The notes under the pieces: model-generated
The model's database searches: none
Seen by the model: the letters and a program-made list of their open reading frames with translations, nothing else
Told to the model about the DNA's origin: nothing
Shown here: positions 33,523 to 43,276 of the stretch, piece by piece
Layout: the number at the start of each line of letters is the position of its first letter
Position numbering within the stretch: position 1 is the stretch's first letter
Program-made: the position numbers and the translations under genes
Assembly (NCBI RefSeq): GCF_018736065.1
Contig: NZ_CP076129.1
Coordinates: 310,001 to 374,000, forward strand
DNA length: 64,000 nt
Source: Flammeovirga kamogawensis
Lineage (GTDB): Bacteria > Bacteroidota > Bacteroidia > Cytophagales > Flammeovirgaceae
Reading direction: 5' to 3'

Positions 33523-34410
33523 TTATTTCTTTAAATCTTTATTGAAAGTCCATGCTACAAATCGACTTTTCTTTTGCCCTTGTCCCATGTCAATAATATG
33601 AGACTCTGCAGGTTTTACTCCTCTTAAAAACTTTTGGACAGCACCCATATTTGAAGATTTTGAAACCAAAGTTGTAAACCAAATTACTTGATCACCAAAG
33701 TTTTTACTCTCTTCAATTAATTGATGAATAAAAGCCAATTCACCACCTTCACACCATAATTCATTGCTTTGTCCACCAAAGTTTAATTTCGGTTTCTTCT
33801 GACGTTTTCCTGTTAAGTTTCTCACTTTACGCTGAGAACTTGCTAAAGCTTCTTTTGCACTTTTATGGAAAGGTGGATTACAAATACAGAATGCAAAACG
33901 ATCTTCTTTTCGTAAGATTCCCTCTAAAATATGTTTAGAGTTTTCTTGTTTACGAACAGAAATATCTTTCGGATTAATTTTATTTTTCTTAATCAGATTA
34001 ACAGCATTTTCAATTGCTTTATCGTCTACTTCAGTACCTACAAACCTCCAATCTAACATTCCTTTACCAATTAAAGGGTAAATTAGGTTAGCTCCTGTTC
34101 CTAAATCAAGCCCTTTAATCATGCTTGCTTTTAGGTCTGTTGTTGTATCTAAAATATCTTCTATTGCTAAAAGATAATCTGCTCTACCAGGAATTGGAGG
34201 GCATAAATATCCTTCTGGAATATCCCAATAATTCACTTTGTAATAGGCTTTAAGTAAAGCTGCATTTAAGCATTTTACTGCCTCAGGATTAGAAAATGAA
34301 ATCGTAGGTCGCCCTGCTTTTCCATCTATTACAAAGTCTTTTAGTTTAGGGTATGATTTTGTCAATTTATCAAAATCATAACCCTCAATATGAAGATTAT
34401 TAGGATGCAT
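33523..34410 (-). CDS. rlmF: 23S rRNA (adenine(1618)-N(6))-methyltransferase
   Basis: The 295-residue protein matches RlmF (YbiN): MHPNNLHIEGYDFDKLTKSYP at the start, YWDIPEGYLCPPIPGRADYLLAIED, SAM motif I GLDLGTGANLIYPLIG (about 100-115), and the N6-adenine catalytic motif N-P-P-F (178-181, CNPPFHKS). The later GGQSNELWCEGGELAFI and WFTTLVSKSSN are also family landmarks. RlmF methylates N6 of A1618 (E. coli numbering) in 23S rRNA. It is full length and stands alone, with a terminator after it. A TATCTTCG element lies on the minus strand at 34441-34434, but without a matching TTG upstream, so the promoter is uncertain. Confidence 0.95.
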   Translation of the reverse strand: MHPNNLHIEGYDFDKLTKSYPKLKDFVIDGKAGRPTISFSNPEAVKCLNAALLKAYYKVNYWDIPEGYLCPPIPGRADYLLAIEDILDTTTDLKASMIKGLDLGTGANLIYPLIGKGMLDWRFVGTEVDDKAIENAVNLIKKNKINPKDISVRKQENSKHILEGILRKEDRFAFCICNPPFHKSAKEALASSQRKVRNLTGKRQKKPKLNFGGQSNELWCEGGELAFIHQLIEESKNFGDQVIWFTTLVSKSSNMGAVQKFLRGVKPAESHIIDMGQGQKKSRFVAWTFNKDLKK

Positions 34411-34514
34411 TCTTTATTTTTTTTGAATTTTAGCGAAGATAGTAAAAAGTAAATTCATTGGTAGTTAATAATCGTTTTAATCACTAAATGATACCATTAC
34501 TAAATAATTAACTA

Positions 34515-34551
34515 CAAAAAAGGTTATCTCGCAATTAACAAGATAACCTTT
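34515..34551 (-). terminator. Terminator after the pyrophosphatase gene
   Basis: An 11-bp perfect stem (aaaggttatct / agataaccttt) with an 11-base loop is followed on the minus strand by a T run. It lies about 85 bases past the ppaC stop codon. The intervening 34552-34635 shows no gene. Confidence 0.7.
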
Positions 34552-34635
34552 CCTTTATATTCAGTTGGTATTTACAGTTACTTCAATTCCAAAAGGATTT
34601 AAAGTAGTTGCAAGTATCAATTATAATTATTTAAA

Positions 34636-35574
34636 TTAAGCAGTATAATGTGCAGATACCGGAGGGATAAAATCATTCTTACGAGAAATTTTTCCTTCAA
34701 GTGTTATACCTAAATCACCTTTAGTAAGGCCAAATGCTTTTTCTAAAACAGCAAAGTCTGCATCATCAGCACCAACAACTACAGAGTTTTTAGTTACTAA
34801 ATCTACATATGCAAAGAAGATAGCGTCGTAACCACCTTTCTTATTTTCTATCATTGCTGCATTAATTTCTTCTTGTTTAGCAATAACTTTATCAATTAAT
34901 AAGCTTTCACAAACACCAAAACCAATTTTGATATCTCCGAAAATAAAATCTTTGTAATCTAAATTTAAGATTTCTGCTGCAGTATATTTAGACAAGTCTG
35001 ACTTAGCTGCTAACATTTCGTTGGCAAAACCTTCAACGCTATCAATACCAGCAATTTCTGCTAATTGAGCAGCAATTTCTCTATCAATATCCGTTGTATG
35101 TGGCACTGTTAAGCCTAAAGTATCAGAAAGAATACCACCTAACATTACCCCTGCCATTTGCTCAGAAATCTCAACATTCATTTCTTTGTAGTAATCTGCA
35201 ATAATAGTACAGCAAGATGCTACAGTACGCATATCAATATGGATTGGTCCTTTTTGGAAAAAGAAGTTATCCTGAACTGCGTGATGATCTATAATAGAAA
35301 GAATGTTTGCCTCTACCACAGATGCAGCAGATTGAGTAGTTTGGTTATGGTCAACAATTACTACGTCTTTTCCTGCAAAATCATCTTCGAATGCAGGTTT
35401 TTCAACTTTAAATTGTGCTAACACAAATTCTGTTTCTGGATTTAATTCTCCTTGAATAATTGGAGTACCTCCCCATAAATTTGCTGCTGCAATAGCAGTA
35501 CAAGTACAATCTGTATCTGGATTTTTATGCCCTACAAATAAAGCATTACTAGGAAAAGATAGTTGAAAACTCAT
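34636..35574 (-). CDS. ppaC: Manganese-dependent inorganic pyrophosphatase (family II, DHH)
   Basis: The 312-residue protein has all family II landmarks: the metal site GHKNPDTDC (H16, D20, D22), VIVDHNQTTQS (D75, H76), the DHH triad IIDHHAV (D96-H97-H98), MRTVASCCTIIADYY, ILSDTLGLTVPHTTD, and the substrate-binding SRKNDFIPPV near the C-terminus (the SRKKQ-type motif). It hydrolyses pyrophosphate to phosphate in the cytoplasm using Mn or Co and so drives biosynthetic reactions. A good promoter lies 45 bases upstream and a terminator downstream, so it is a single-gene unit. Confidence 0.95.
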   Translation of the reverse strand: MSFQLSFPSNALFVGHKNPDTDCTCTAIAAANLWGGTPIIQGELNPETEFVLAQFKVEKPAFEDDFAGKDVVIVDHNQTTQSAASVVEANILSIIDHHAVQDNFFFQKGPIHIDMRTVASCCTIIADYYKEMNVEISEQMAGVMLGGILSDTLGLTVPHTTDIDREIAAQLAEIAGIDSVEGFANEMLAAKSDLSKYTAAEILNLDYKDFIFGDIKIGFGVCESLLIDKVIAKQEEINAAMIENKKGGYDAIFFAYVDLVTKNSVVVGADDADFAVLEKAFGLTKGDLGITLEGKISRKNDFIPPVSAHYTA

Positions 35575-35617
35575 TGTCTTCTTTTAGTATTTTGTTAACT
35601 ATAATTTTAAAAACATG

Positions 35618-35648
35618 CAAAATTAACTTCTCAATTTAAATACACCAA
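35618..35648 (-). promoter_or_regulatory. ppaC: Bacteroidota-type promoter for ppaC
   Basis: On the minus strand: TTG (35648-35646), 20-base spacer, TAATTTTG (35625-35618). Both boxes match the TTG/TAnnTTTG consensus exactly, about 45 bases before the ATG. Confidence 0.62.
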
Positions 35649-35720
35649 TATTTTACTCATTTTTTGAACTGAATAAAGAATATTTTAGATAAATAAAATA
35701 ATTGTTTGCTTTTGGTTGCA

Positions 35721-36482
35721 TTAATCCACTACCCAGTTTTTAAATTTTGTTACTTTCTCTTTAGGAATAACGATTTCAATAGAGGGATCAACCTTTAAAC
35801 GCAATACCCATTTACTATTGTAGAAAGGTTCTATCCCCTGCACTGCATCTACATTAACAATATATTGTCTGTTTATTCTAAAAAATTGCTTTGGCGATAA
35901 TTCATCTTCAAGTTTATCCATTGTAATATCTACCTTGGCTTTATCCTTCTGTAATGACAATAAATGTGTTTGCTTATTTTCTGAATAAAAGCAAGCAATA
36001 TCATTCACAAGTGCTACATCTAAACTATTTGATTTAATTGCCCATAGACGTTTTCTATAAACTTTTTCTTTATTTTTAACTGATTGAACAACCTCATTAA
36101 TAACCTCACTTTTTAAAGGCACATTAAGTTGTTCTTCAAACCTTTCAATGGCAACTTTTACAGCATCAATAGAAGTTGGTTTTAATAAATAATCTATACT
36201 GTTTACTTGAAAAGCCCTTAAAGCGTACTCATCATATGCAGTTACAAATATGATAGGTATTTTGATTGTGACTTTTTCTAAAATTTCAAAACTTATTCCA
36301 TCTGTAAGTTGGATATCCATAAATATCAAGTCAGGCATAACCTCCTCTTCTTTAAAGAATTCTATTCCTTCTTCTACAGATTGTAAAGGAAAAAGGAATT
36401 CCCATTTTGGCTTTATTTCTTTAATAATATTCTTGAGGTAGCGTTGTGCAGGTATTTCGTCTTCAATTATAAGAACTTTCAT
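35721..36482 (-). CDS. LytTR family response regulator
   Basis: The 253-residue protein has an N-terminal receiver domain (E7-D8 pocket, phosphoacceptor D56 in LIFMDIQL, T81, K101 in LLKPT) and a C-terminal LytTR DNA-binding domain (about 140-253: YRKRLWAIKSNSLDVALVNDIACFYSENKQTHLL, then FFRINRQYIVNVDAVQGIEPFYNSKWVLRLK). This is the AlgR/LytR type of regulator common in Bacteroidota. Its gene starts 4 bases after the stop of the LytS-like kinase gene, so the two form a two-component pair. Its targets are unknown; the adjacent efflux operon is one candidate. Confidence 0.93.
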   Translation of the reverse strand: MKVLIIEDEIPAQRYLKNIIKEIKPKWEFLFPLQSVEEGIEFFKEEEVMPDLIFMDIQLTDGISFEILEKVTIKIPIIFVTAYDEYALRAFQVNSIDYLLKPTSIDAVKVAIERFEEQLNVPLKSEVINEVVQSVKNKEKVYRKRLWAIKSNSLDVALVNDIACFYSENKQTHLLSLQKDKAKVDITMDKLEDELSPKQFFRINRQYIVNVDAVQGIEPFYNSKWVLRLKVDPSIEIVIPKEKVTKFKNWVVD

Positions 36483-36486
36483 TTTA

Positions 36487-37527
36487 CTATGCTTCTATTA
36501 ATGGAATAGTGATTTTAAAAGTAGTTTCATTTTCTTCTACATAGATAGAAGTTTGCTGATCCAGTTGCTTAAAACTCTCTTTTAAATATTGGATACCAAT
36601 ATTATAAGTATCTGCTGATTTATTTTTTGGTTGTTTGTTATTTTCAATACTGAATTGATTTCCATCGGAAAAAATTGTGATCATTAAAGGTTTTCTAAGT
36701 GTAGCTTGATTGTGCTTAAAACAATTTTCTAATAAAAGTTGAATGCTTAAAGGTGGTATTTTCTTTTGATTTGAAAGCTCATCGATTGATGTTAAAACTT
36801 TTAACCCTTCTCCTAATCTAACTTGATGTAAATGGATATATGCTTGCATGGCCTCCCACTCTGTCTCAAAAGTAACTGATTCTACATCTTTACTTTGTAG
36901 TACATATCTATAAGTGTGAGATAAATCTAAAGCAAATTGTTTCGCTAATTTAGGGTCATGATCAATTTCAGAAATAATTACATTTAAACTATTAAATAGA
37001 AAGTGAGGATTTAATTGTGCTTGAAGTGCTCTATTTTCAGCTCTTAATTTATCTTGTTTTAAGACTTCAATTTTTAGAGAGTCTGTTCTCCATTTTCTTA
37101 AGAAGTTATCCGTAATAGTGAGCGAACTGTAAAGCAACAAAACCAAACTATGGAAAATGCCTATTATTGTATTGTTTTTGTTCATTACGTGAGGTTCATC
37201 AATTGCTCCATTAATATTTAAAATAACCATCACTATATAAAAGAAGATAAAGGCCATTAAAAACAATGAAACCAACTCTACTGTTAACCGTAAACTGGAG
37301 TGCTTTTCAAAAGGTAAAAACTTGTCAAAAAACAAGGTGAATTTTGTACTTAAATATACAAAACCATTAAACCATAGTAGATAAAGATAGGTGCTCATAT
37401 AACTGAACATTTTTGTCATATCAAAATCACTATTAATTGACCAATAGGTAAAAACTAATAATATTAATGAAATTGATATGCTTAATACAGGTTGTAGCCA
37501 TTTGTAATTCCTTTCTAGAAGAATCAT
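36487..37527 (-). CDS. LytS/YehU-type sensor histidine kinase
   Basis: The 346-residue protein has four membrane helices (about residues 11-30, 43-62, 83-106 and 120-136), then the His_kinase (PF06580) region with the conserved histidine H175 in ALQAQLNPHFLFNSLNVI, and a HATPase_c-like domain with an N-box LLLENCFKHNQA. The family's usual GxGL box is weak (NIGIQYLKESF). It has no extracytoplasmic sensor domain, so it probably senses through its membrane part. It is co-transcribed with the LytTR regulator downstream and is separated from the efflux operon upstream by a terminator. Confidence 0.9.
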   Translation of the reverse strand: MILLERNYKWLQPVLSISISLILLVFTYWSINSDFDMTKMFSYMSTYLYLLWFNGFVYLSTKFTLFFDKFLPFEKHSSLRLTVELVSLFLMAFIFFYIVMVILNINGAIDEPHVMNKNNTIIGIFHSLVLLLYSSLTITDNFLRKWRTDSLKIEVLKQDKLRAENRALQAQLNPHFLFNSLNVIISEIDHDPKLAKQFALDLSHTYRYVLQSKDVESVTFETEWEAMQAYIHLHQVRLGEGLKVLTSIDELSNQKKIPPLSIQLLLENCFKHNQATLRKPLMITIFSDGNQFSIENNKQPKNKSADTYNIGIQYLKESFKQLDQQTSIYVEENETTFKITIPLIEA

Positions 37528-37582
37528 TTGATAGTTTTTTAATGCCCCCTAATTGAACAAAGATTGATATAATATGAGTAAT

Positions 37583-37617
37583 AAAAAAGTGAGCATGTTG
37601 TTAAACACACCCACTTT
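37583..37617 (-). terminator. Terminator of the RND efflux operon
   Basis: On the minus strand a 14-bp stem (aaagtgggtgtgtt / aacatgctcacttt, with three G-T pairs), a 4-base loop and six T lie 14 bases after the TolC gene stop. It ends the efflux operon before the histidine kinase gene. Confidence 0.75.
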
Positions 37618-37630
37618 ACAAATATAGCAA

Positions 37631-38944
37631 CTAGTTAATTGAAAGATGACCCATGGCACGTAGGTAATGTGTCCATTGTACCTGAGTTTTTAATTTACTT
37701 TGAATAAATTCAATTACTGCCTGTTCTAAATACAATTGCGAATCGATTACTTCTAAAATATCTATCATTCCTTCATCAAAACGTTCTTCCATAGCCAATG
37801 CATTTTCTTTAGCTTTATCTACAGAGGTTTTGGCTAGATCAGTTTCTTTAATACTATTTTGCCAAGCCACTTTTTTTTGTGCAATTTCTAAATTAAGTAT
37901 TTCTTGAGTGCGTTCTAATTCAAGTTCTCTATTCTGTAACCTTATTTGTTGTGCTCCAATTATCTGATGTTTCTTTCTTCCTTGATAAATAGGGATACTG
38001 AGTGTCATTCCTAATTGAATATTTGGTAAGGCTCCTGGAGTAAAATCGTAACCAGGTGATGAATAAGAACCTGTAGCGACACCACTTAGTTGCATTTTAT
38101 AAGTACTTTTCACCATGTTTAATTCATGTATACTACTTTTAAGTTTGTGCTCTGCTAATGTGTACTCCGGACGTACTTTTTGATCTAGAGTAGGTACAAA
38201 AAAGGTTTCTAGAACAATAGAATCACTTAAAGGTAAAGCCTCTTCAAATTCCTTTCCGAGAAGTCTATTTAAAGACATACTATATATTTTCAAATCATTT
38301 TCTGCTTGAATAACGGCAAGTTCTGCACGGTTAACTCGTACCTCTGTCATTAAATAATCACTTTTATTTAATGTACCTACTTCTACTTTATGGGCTACCA
38401 AATTAGAGATTCTAGTTAAATCATCTCTGTAATTATACATTGCATAAACTAACTCTTTCTGAGCTACAGATTGCCAATACTGTAAATCTGTAGCTAATAC
38501 AATATCCTGCTTAGTAATTTGTAATTCGTCATAAGACATACGCTCTCTTACTTCTGCTCTTTTTTGTTTCTCCTTTAACATACCTCCTCTATAAATAGGT
38601 TGAGTTAAAGTGGTATACAATCCATATTGGTTATTTGCACCCTGCCCTAAAGACATCCCCGATAATTCTCCTAGCCTATTATCATCTGGAAGTGTCATTA
38701 ATAATGGGTTCTGAATATACCAATAATCTGCAGAGGCTGAAATTTTAGGAAGAAGGTCTGCTGCTGCAGCTTTGTAATTCTTATGTCTAATTTCTACTTT
38801 ATTCTCTGCTATTTTCACATACTGCTCGTGAGCTAATGCATCTTTTCTATATTCCCCTAAATAGGGATCGTTGGCTTGAGCATAAACATCTCCTAAAAGG
38901 AATACCAAAACTATGGCACTCATTATTTGCTTGAATAACGTCAT
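37631..38944 (-). CDS. TolC family outer-membrane efflux protein
   Basis: The 437-residue protein has a signal peptide (LFKQIMSAIVLVFLLGDVYAQ) and two OEP repeats of long helices, with the periplasmic-tunnel and barrel segments in the expected order (ADYWYIQNPL, GLYTTLTQPIYRGGMLKEKQKRAE, KVEVGTLNKSDYLMTEVRVNRAELAVIQAENDL, and in the second half GMTLSIPIYQGRKKHQIIGA and RFDEGMIDILEVIDSQLYLEQA). It is the outer-membrane channel of the tripartite pump encoded by the two genes before it, 5 bases downstream of the RND gene. It is normal in length, unlike the half-size homologue at 20131. Confidence 0.92.
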   Translation of the reverse strand: MTLFKQIMSAIVLVFLLGDVYAQANDPYLGEYRKDALAHEQYVKIAENKVEIRHKNYKAAAADLLPKISASADYWYIQNPLLMTLPDDNRLGELSGMSLGQGANNQYGLYTTLTQPIYRGGMLKEKQKRAEVRERMSYDELQITKQDIVLATDLQYWQSVAQKELVYAMYNYRDDLTRISNLVAHKVEVGTLNKSDYLMTEVRVNRAELAVIQAENDLKIYSMSLNRLLGKEFEEALPLSDSIVLETFFVPTLDQKVRPEYTLAEHKLKSSIHELNMVKSTYKMQLSGVATGSYSSPGYDFTPGALPNIQLGMTLSIPIYQGRKKHQIIGAQQIRLQNRELELERTQEILNLEIAQKKVAWQNSIKETDLAKTSVDKAKENALAMEERFDEGMIDILEVIDSQLYLEQAVIEFIQSKLKTQVQWTHYLRAMGHLSIN

Positions 38945-38949
38945 GACTA

Positions 38950-41900
38950 TTACTTGGTTTTAATATTATAGAAAAGTGCATAGAATACTGGCACTGCTAA
39001 TAATGTGAGAAATGTAGCGAAGCCTAAGCCAAAAATTATAGTTACTGCCATTGCACCAAAAACACTATCGGGAATTAGCGGTATCATACCAAACATAGTG
39101 GTAATTGCTGCCATAAGTACAGGTCTTGTTCTAGATACCGTTGCAGAAATAATTGCATTAAAATGAGACAAACCTTCTGCTCTTTGGATGTTAACTTCGT
39201 CTAGTAATACAATTACATTTTTTATAACCATACCTAATAAGCCAATCCAACCAATAAACGACATGAAATCAAATGCCCTGTTTAAACCAACTAAACCAAA
39301 TACAACACCTATAAGTGAGAAAGGAAGTAAAACCATGACTATTAATGGCTGCTTATAATTCCCAAAAAGAGCAATAAGGATAGCTATAATCAATAGAAAA
39401 GCAAGTGGAAAGAAAGTAACAATTGCATCGACTGCTTCTTTCTGATTTTTCTTTTCGGCATCCCACATCAAGGTATAACCTTCTGGTAAATCCATAGCTT
39501 CTATCTTATCAACTATATCTTTTTGCAACTCACCTGTTGTTACTCCTTGAACAGGGTCACATAGTGCAGAAATAGCCCTATGACGATTGTATGTTTGGAG
39601 CAATTGATATTCATAATCTACAGATAAATTATTTACTAACTGTGGCAACGGCACTGTTTTACTTTTAGAGAGTACCGACATATTTTCTACTTTAATGATG
39701 TCTGCTGTACTACCTTCATCCGTTTTTAGCATTATAGGCATCAACTCATTTTCATCCCTATAAGTACCAACTATTAAACCATCGCTAACTATTTTAAATG
39801 AATTTGCTATATCTGCTCGTGTAACACCTGCTCGTGCTACTTTATTAGATGAATATTCTGCATTCCAAATGGGTGACATATTAAACCAACTACTGTGTAC
39901 ATGCCTTGCTTTTGGACTTGATCTCATAATATCCATTGCTGCATGATTTAATGAATCAAGAACTTGTATATCGTTACCCATAAATCTTACTTCTACCTTA
40001 CCATCTAAGGGAGACATTACAGAGTACAATTCAGGGCGAACAAATAGCTCAGGAAATAAATCTCTTTTCTGTTCTTCTAATCGATTAAAGACCTTTTCTA
40101 CATTATCAAAATCATCGCATTTAATAATAAAATGCATTACGTTTGATTGAGGACCATAAGATGATGATGCCAAAAAGTAACGTGGTGGTGTCATGCCAAT
40201 TGTTACGGTCACTTCTTTTACTTCTTCTTGATTTTTAAGCCAATTGTAAACTTCATCTGCAGCTTGTTCTGTGTAATCAATACGTGTACCTTCTGGAGTG
40301 AAAGCATTTATCTTGAATAGATTTTTTTCGAGCTCTGGCATAAATACAATAGACATGTATTTTGCGGTGAAAAACGAGACTGAAAAAATAGTCAAGAAAA
40401 TACCAAGTGAGATATATTTATAGCGAATACTTAATCCTAATAAACTTCTAAATTTATCGTAGAATTTCCCTTGGTATAAATCTGATGTGTTTTCTTTATT
40501 TGGTTCATCTTTTAAGAAAACATCGCATACTAATGCAGATTGCGTTAAGGCAAATACCCAGCTTAATGATAACGAAATTGCTAAAACTGAAAATAGAGAT
40601 GACAAGTATTCCCCTGTAGCATCAGGTGATATTCTAATAGGTAAAAAGGTAAGAATTGCAATTATTGTAGCACCCAGTAACGGCCAAGATGATGCATTTG
40701 CTGCTTCCATAATAGCTTGACGTTTTGGGATACCTTGTTTCATTTTCATTAAAATAGATTCAATAACTACAATAGAGTTATCTACAAGCATACCCATAGC
40801 AATAATAAGTGCTGCTAATGAAACACGCTCCATGTTAATGCCAAAGCTCCACATTACTATTATTGTGGCTAATATTGAAAATACCAACCCTGAACCTACT
40901 AAGATTCCATTCTTTAAACCGATAAAGAACAATAAAATGACTACAACAGTTACTACAGAAGCTACTAAATTAAAAATGAAACCATCGTTTGCATCTTGAG
41001 ATTCTTTCCCTTGATCGTAGATATTTTTAATGTGTAATCCTGCTGGCAAGTCTGTTTTAATTTTCGATAATTTTGCTCGTATATCCGCAGATACTTCCAC
41101 AACATTAGCACCTGCAGACGCCGAAATTGCAAACCCCACAGCAGACTGTCCTTGTATCTTCATTTTAGTAGTATATGGTGTTACATACCCTTCTTCAATT
41201 GTTGCAATCTCACTAAGTTTGATCTGATTACCATTTTTAGTGTTTACTAAAAAGCTATTTAATTCTTTTATATCGGTAAAATCTCCGCCAACTTTAACTC
41301 TAATTCGCTGTTTATTAGTATTAATAAAGCCTGCATTCACTAAATTGTTTTGTTGATTTAAGGTTATCATTATATCTTCTAATGAAACCCCTAGTTGATT
41401 CATAGCAGTATATGACAATTTGATGTCTATACTTTCTTGAGCTTTGCCAAATAAGGATACCTTAGCAACATTATCTACTTTTAATAATTCCTTCTTGATG
41501 TCGTCAGCATAATCATTCAGTTCTCTATATGTATAACCTTCTCCATAAATACCATAAAATAAGCCTAAAACGTCTGCAAAATCATCATTTACTATAGAAG
41601 GGTTGGCATTTGTAGGTAATGAAGACTGAATATCTCCAACTTTTCTTCTTAGTAAATCCCACATCTGTGGAATATCATCAGCAGGTATTGTTTTTTTAAG
41701 AACAACAAGAATACGAGATACCCCAGGTCTACTATCAGAATCTAGGTAATCTAAACCGTCCATAGATTGAATGGCTTCTTCTAGCTTATCTGTTATTTGC
41801 TGCTCAACTTCTTCTGCTGATGCACCTGGGTACGAAGTAAGTACAACTGCTTGTTTTATTGTAAATGGAGCATCTTCTAATTTACCAATTTTAGAATTTG

Positions 41901-41982
41901 CAATTACTCCACCTAGTATAATTAATAGAAGTATAAACCAACTAAATGGTTTATTCTCGATAGTAAATTTCGTTAAGTTCAT
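38950..41982 (-). CDS. RND family efflux transporter permease
   Basis: The 1010-residue protein is a full RND transporter with two halves, each with one helix, a large periplasmic loop and five or six helices. Landmarks are KLEDAPFTIKQAVVLTSYPGASAEEVEQQIT, the TM4 proton-relay motif GMLVDNSIVVIESI (D-N where AcrB has D-D), SATVSRTRPVLMAAITTMFGMIPL, and the TM10 lysine in GLLGMVIKNVIVLLDE. It uses the proton gradient to drive export of small molecules through the TolC partner. The sequence places it with the AcrB/MexF-like or lipid/drug group rather than the heavy-metal (CzcA) type, but the substrate is not known. It lies 6 bases after the adaptor gene. Confidence 0.94.
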   Translation of the reverse strand: MNLTKFTIENKPFSWFILLLIILGGVIANSKIGKLEDAPFTIKQAVVLTSYPGASAEEVEQQITDKLEEAIQSMDGLDYLDSDSRPGVSRILVVLKKTIPADDIPQMWDLLRRKVGDIQSSLPTNANPSIVNDDFADVLGLFYGIYGEGYTYRELNDYADDIKKELLKVDNVAKVSLFGKAQESIDIKLSYTAMNQLGVSLEDIMITLNQQNNLVNAGFINTNKQRIRVKVGGDFTDIKELNSFLVNTKNGNQIKLSEIATIEEGYVTPYTTKMKIQGQSAVGFAISASAGANVVEVSADIRAKLSKIKTDLPAGLHIKNIYDQGKESQDANDGFIFNLVASVVTVVVILLFFIGLKNGILVGSGLVFSILATIIVMWSFGINMERVSLAALIIAMGMLVDNSIVVIESILMKMKQGIPKRQAIMEAANASSWPLLGATIIAILTFLPIRISPDATGEYLSSLFSVLAISLSLSWVFALTQSALVCDVFLKDEPNKENTSDLYQGKFYDKFRSLLGLSIRYKYISLGIFLTIFSVSFFTAKYMSIVFMPELEKNLFKINAFTPEGTRIDYTEQAADEVYNWLKNQEEVKEVTVTIGMTPPRYFLASSSYGPQSNVMHFIIKCDDFDNVEKVFNRLEEQKRDLFPELFVRPELYSVMSPLDGKVEVRFMGNDIQVLDSLNHAAMDIMRSSPKARHVHSSWFNMSPIWNAEYSSNKVARAGVTRADIANSFKIVSDGLIVGTYRDENELMPIMLKTDEGSTADIIKVENMSVLSKSKTVPLPQLVNNLSVDYEYQLLQTYNRHRAISALCDPVQGVTTGELQKDIVDKIEAMDLPEGYTLMWDAEKKNQKEAVDAIVTFFPLAFLLIIAILIALFGNYKQPLIVMVLLPFSLIGVVFGLVGLNRAFDFMSFIGWIGLLGMVIKNVIVLLDEVNIQRAEGLSHFNAIISATVSRTRPVLMAAITTMFGMIPLIPDSVFGAMAVTIIFGLGFATFLTLLAVPVFYALFYNIKTK

Positions 41983-41988
41983 TTGGTA

Positions 41989-43041
41989 TTAGTTTAAAGA
42001 AACAATGGTATTATCTAATTTCACACGTACTTTCTGACCTTCTACTAAATAAGTACCTCCGGTTGCAACTACCCATTCAATATCGTCCTGTATTTCAACT
42101 ATAAATTTGTCATCATTTTTAAGTCCTTTAATACTAACTGGTACTTTTTTTAATGTTTGTGTTTCTGGATGGATTCCCCAAACGAAGCTATCTCCGTTTG
42201 GTTTACCCATCACAGCGTTAGTTGGTAGTAAACTAGTAGTAGATTTAGTTGTAGATAGTGTTAGATAAATATCTGCAGTCATTCCTGCAATTATATCCTC
42301 ATTTTCCTGATTTAATTCTAATATCATTGGATAAGCGTAATTGATTCCCTCAGTATCATGAAGTATTTCTAAAACTTCTGCAGAAAATCTTTGTGTTGGC
42401 TTAGAATCAAACACTACATGTATTCGGTCTATGTTTTTAGCATTTAATACAATTGCTTCAGGCACATTGCATTTTACTTTTACTTTAGAAAAATCTTGAA
42501 GGACAAGAATTCTTTGTGTTGCATTAACGTGTTCTCCCTTCTCTGTATGTACAGATTTTATATACCCTGTAAATGGAGCAAATAATTTTGTGTCATTTAA
42601 TGCATTTTTTGCAGTGGTTAAATTAGTTTGTGCTTCTTCAAAAGCTAATTTTGCTTTATCAAGAACTTGTAATGAGACATTATTACTTTTATGTAATCTG
42701 CTTGCTCTTTCATTTTCAGTTTTAGCCAACCTGTAATTTGCTTCAGCTTTTTGTAATGCCAATTTAAAATCTCTAGTATCTATGGCTCCTAGAAATTCTC
42801 CTTTTATTACTTTCTGCCCTTCCTCTAAATTAAAATTTACCAAAGGACCACTCACCCTAAAAGACATATTTACTTCTTTATTAGGCGATGTTACCCCTGT
42901 CACAATTTTAATGTCACTAGAATTCCCAGCATCTACTTGAACTATTTTTACTAATTGGTCTTTATGTTCTGTCTCTACCTTGTTTTTTGTAGAGCATGAA
43001 ATAAAAAAGATAGATAGTATGATAAAATTTGAAAGTCTCAT
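41989..43041 (-). CDS. RND efflux periplasmic adaptor (membrane fusion) lipoprotein
   Basis: The 350-residue protein has a signal peptide ending IFFISC (lipobox, Cys about 16), a lipoyl/biotinyl-like half (SFRVSGPLVNFNLEEGQKVIKGEFLGAIDTRDF), a helical hairpin (KAEANYRLAKTENERASRLHKSNNVSLQVLDKAKLAFEEAQTNL), the second half-motif LFAPFTGYIKSVHTEKGEHVN, and beta-barrel and membrane-proximal domains. It links the RND pump to TolC in the periplasm. It is the first gene of a three-gene operon. The 467 bases upstream hold the candidate small RNA described separately. Confidence 0.93.
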   Translation of the reverse strand: MRLSNFIILSIFFISCSTKNKVETEHKDQLVKIVQVDAGNSSDIKIVTGVTSPNKEVNMSFRVSGPLVNFNLEEGQKVIKGEFLGAIDTRDFKLALQKAEANYRLAKTENERASRLHKSNNVSLQVLDKAKLAFEEAQTNLTTAKNALNDTKLFAPFTGYIKSVHTEKGEHVNATQRILVLQDFSKVKVKCNVPEAIVLNAKNIDRIHVVFDSKPTQRFSAEVLEILHDTEGINYAYPMILELNQENEDIIAGMTADIYLTLSTTKSTTSLLPTNAVMGKPNGDSFVWGIHPETQTLKKVPVSIKGLKNDDKFIVEIQDDIEWVVATGGTYLVEGQKVRVKLDNTIVSLN

Positions 43042-43240
43042 TAAGTCGTAAATTATGTAATCAATATAAGTTGTGTTTATAAACTACTTTCACACTTATT
43101 TTGATGAAGACTTATACTGAAACCACTTTAATTCTTGATGAAATGGAAAAAAACATTGCTGAAGAAAAGTGAGGAAATTTACAGTATTAACATTGTGTTT
43201 AATGTTATTTAAAAATATTTCAAAATTTTCTTATCAATCC

Positions 43241-43271
43241 TTGCATTATAAAATCAAAAACTTCATATTTG
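43241..43271 (+). promoter_or_regulatory. Possible promoter in front of two tandem hairpins
   Basis: TTG (43241-43243), a 20-base spacer and CATATTTG (43264-43271) differ from the TTG-N20-TAnnTTTG consensus by one base. No open reading frame follows; instead two strong hairpins begin 19 bases later. Confidence 0.35.
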
Positions 43272-43276
43272 AATTA

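Noticed and set aside
32492-34410. A restriction-modification system
   Set aside because: The second gene is RlmF, an rRNA methyltransferase, and a terminator separates the two; no endonuclease is near.
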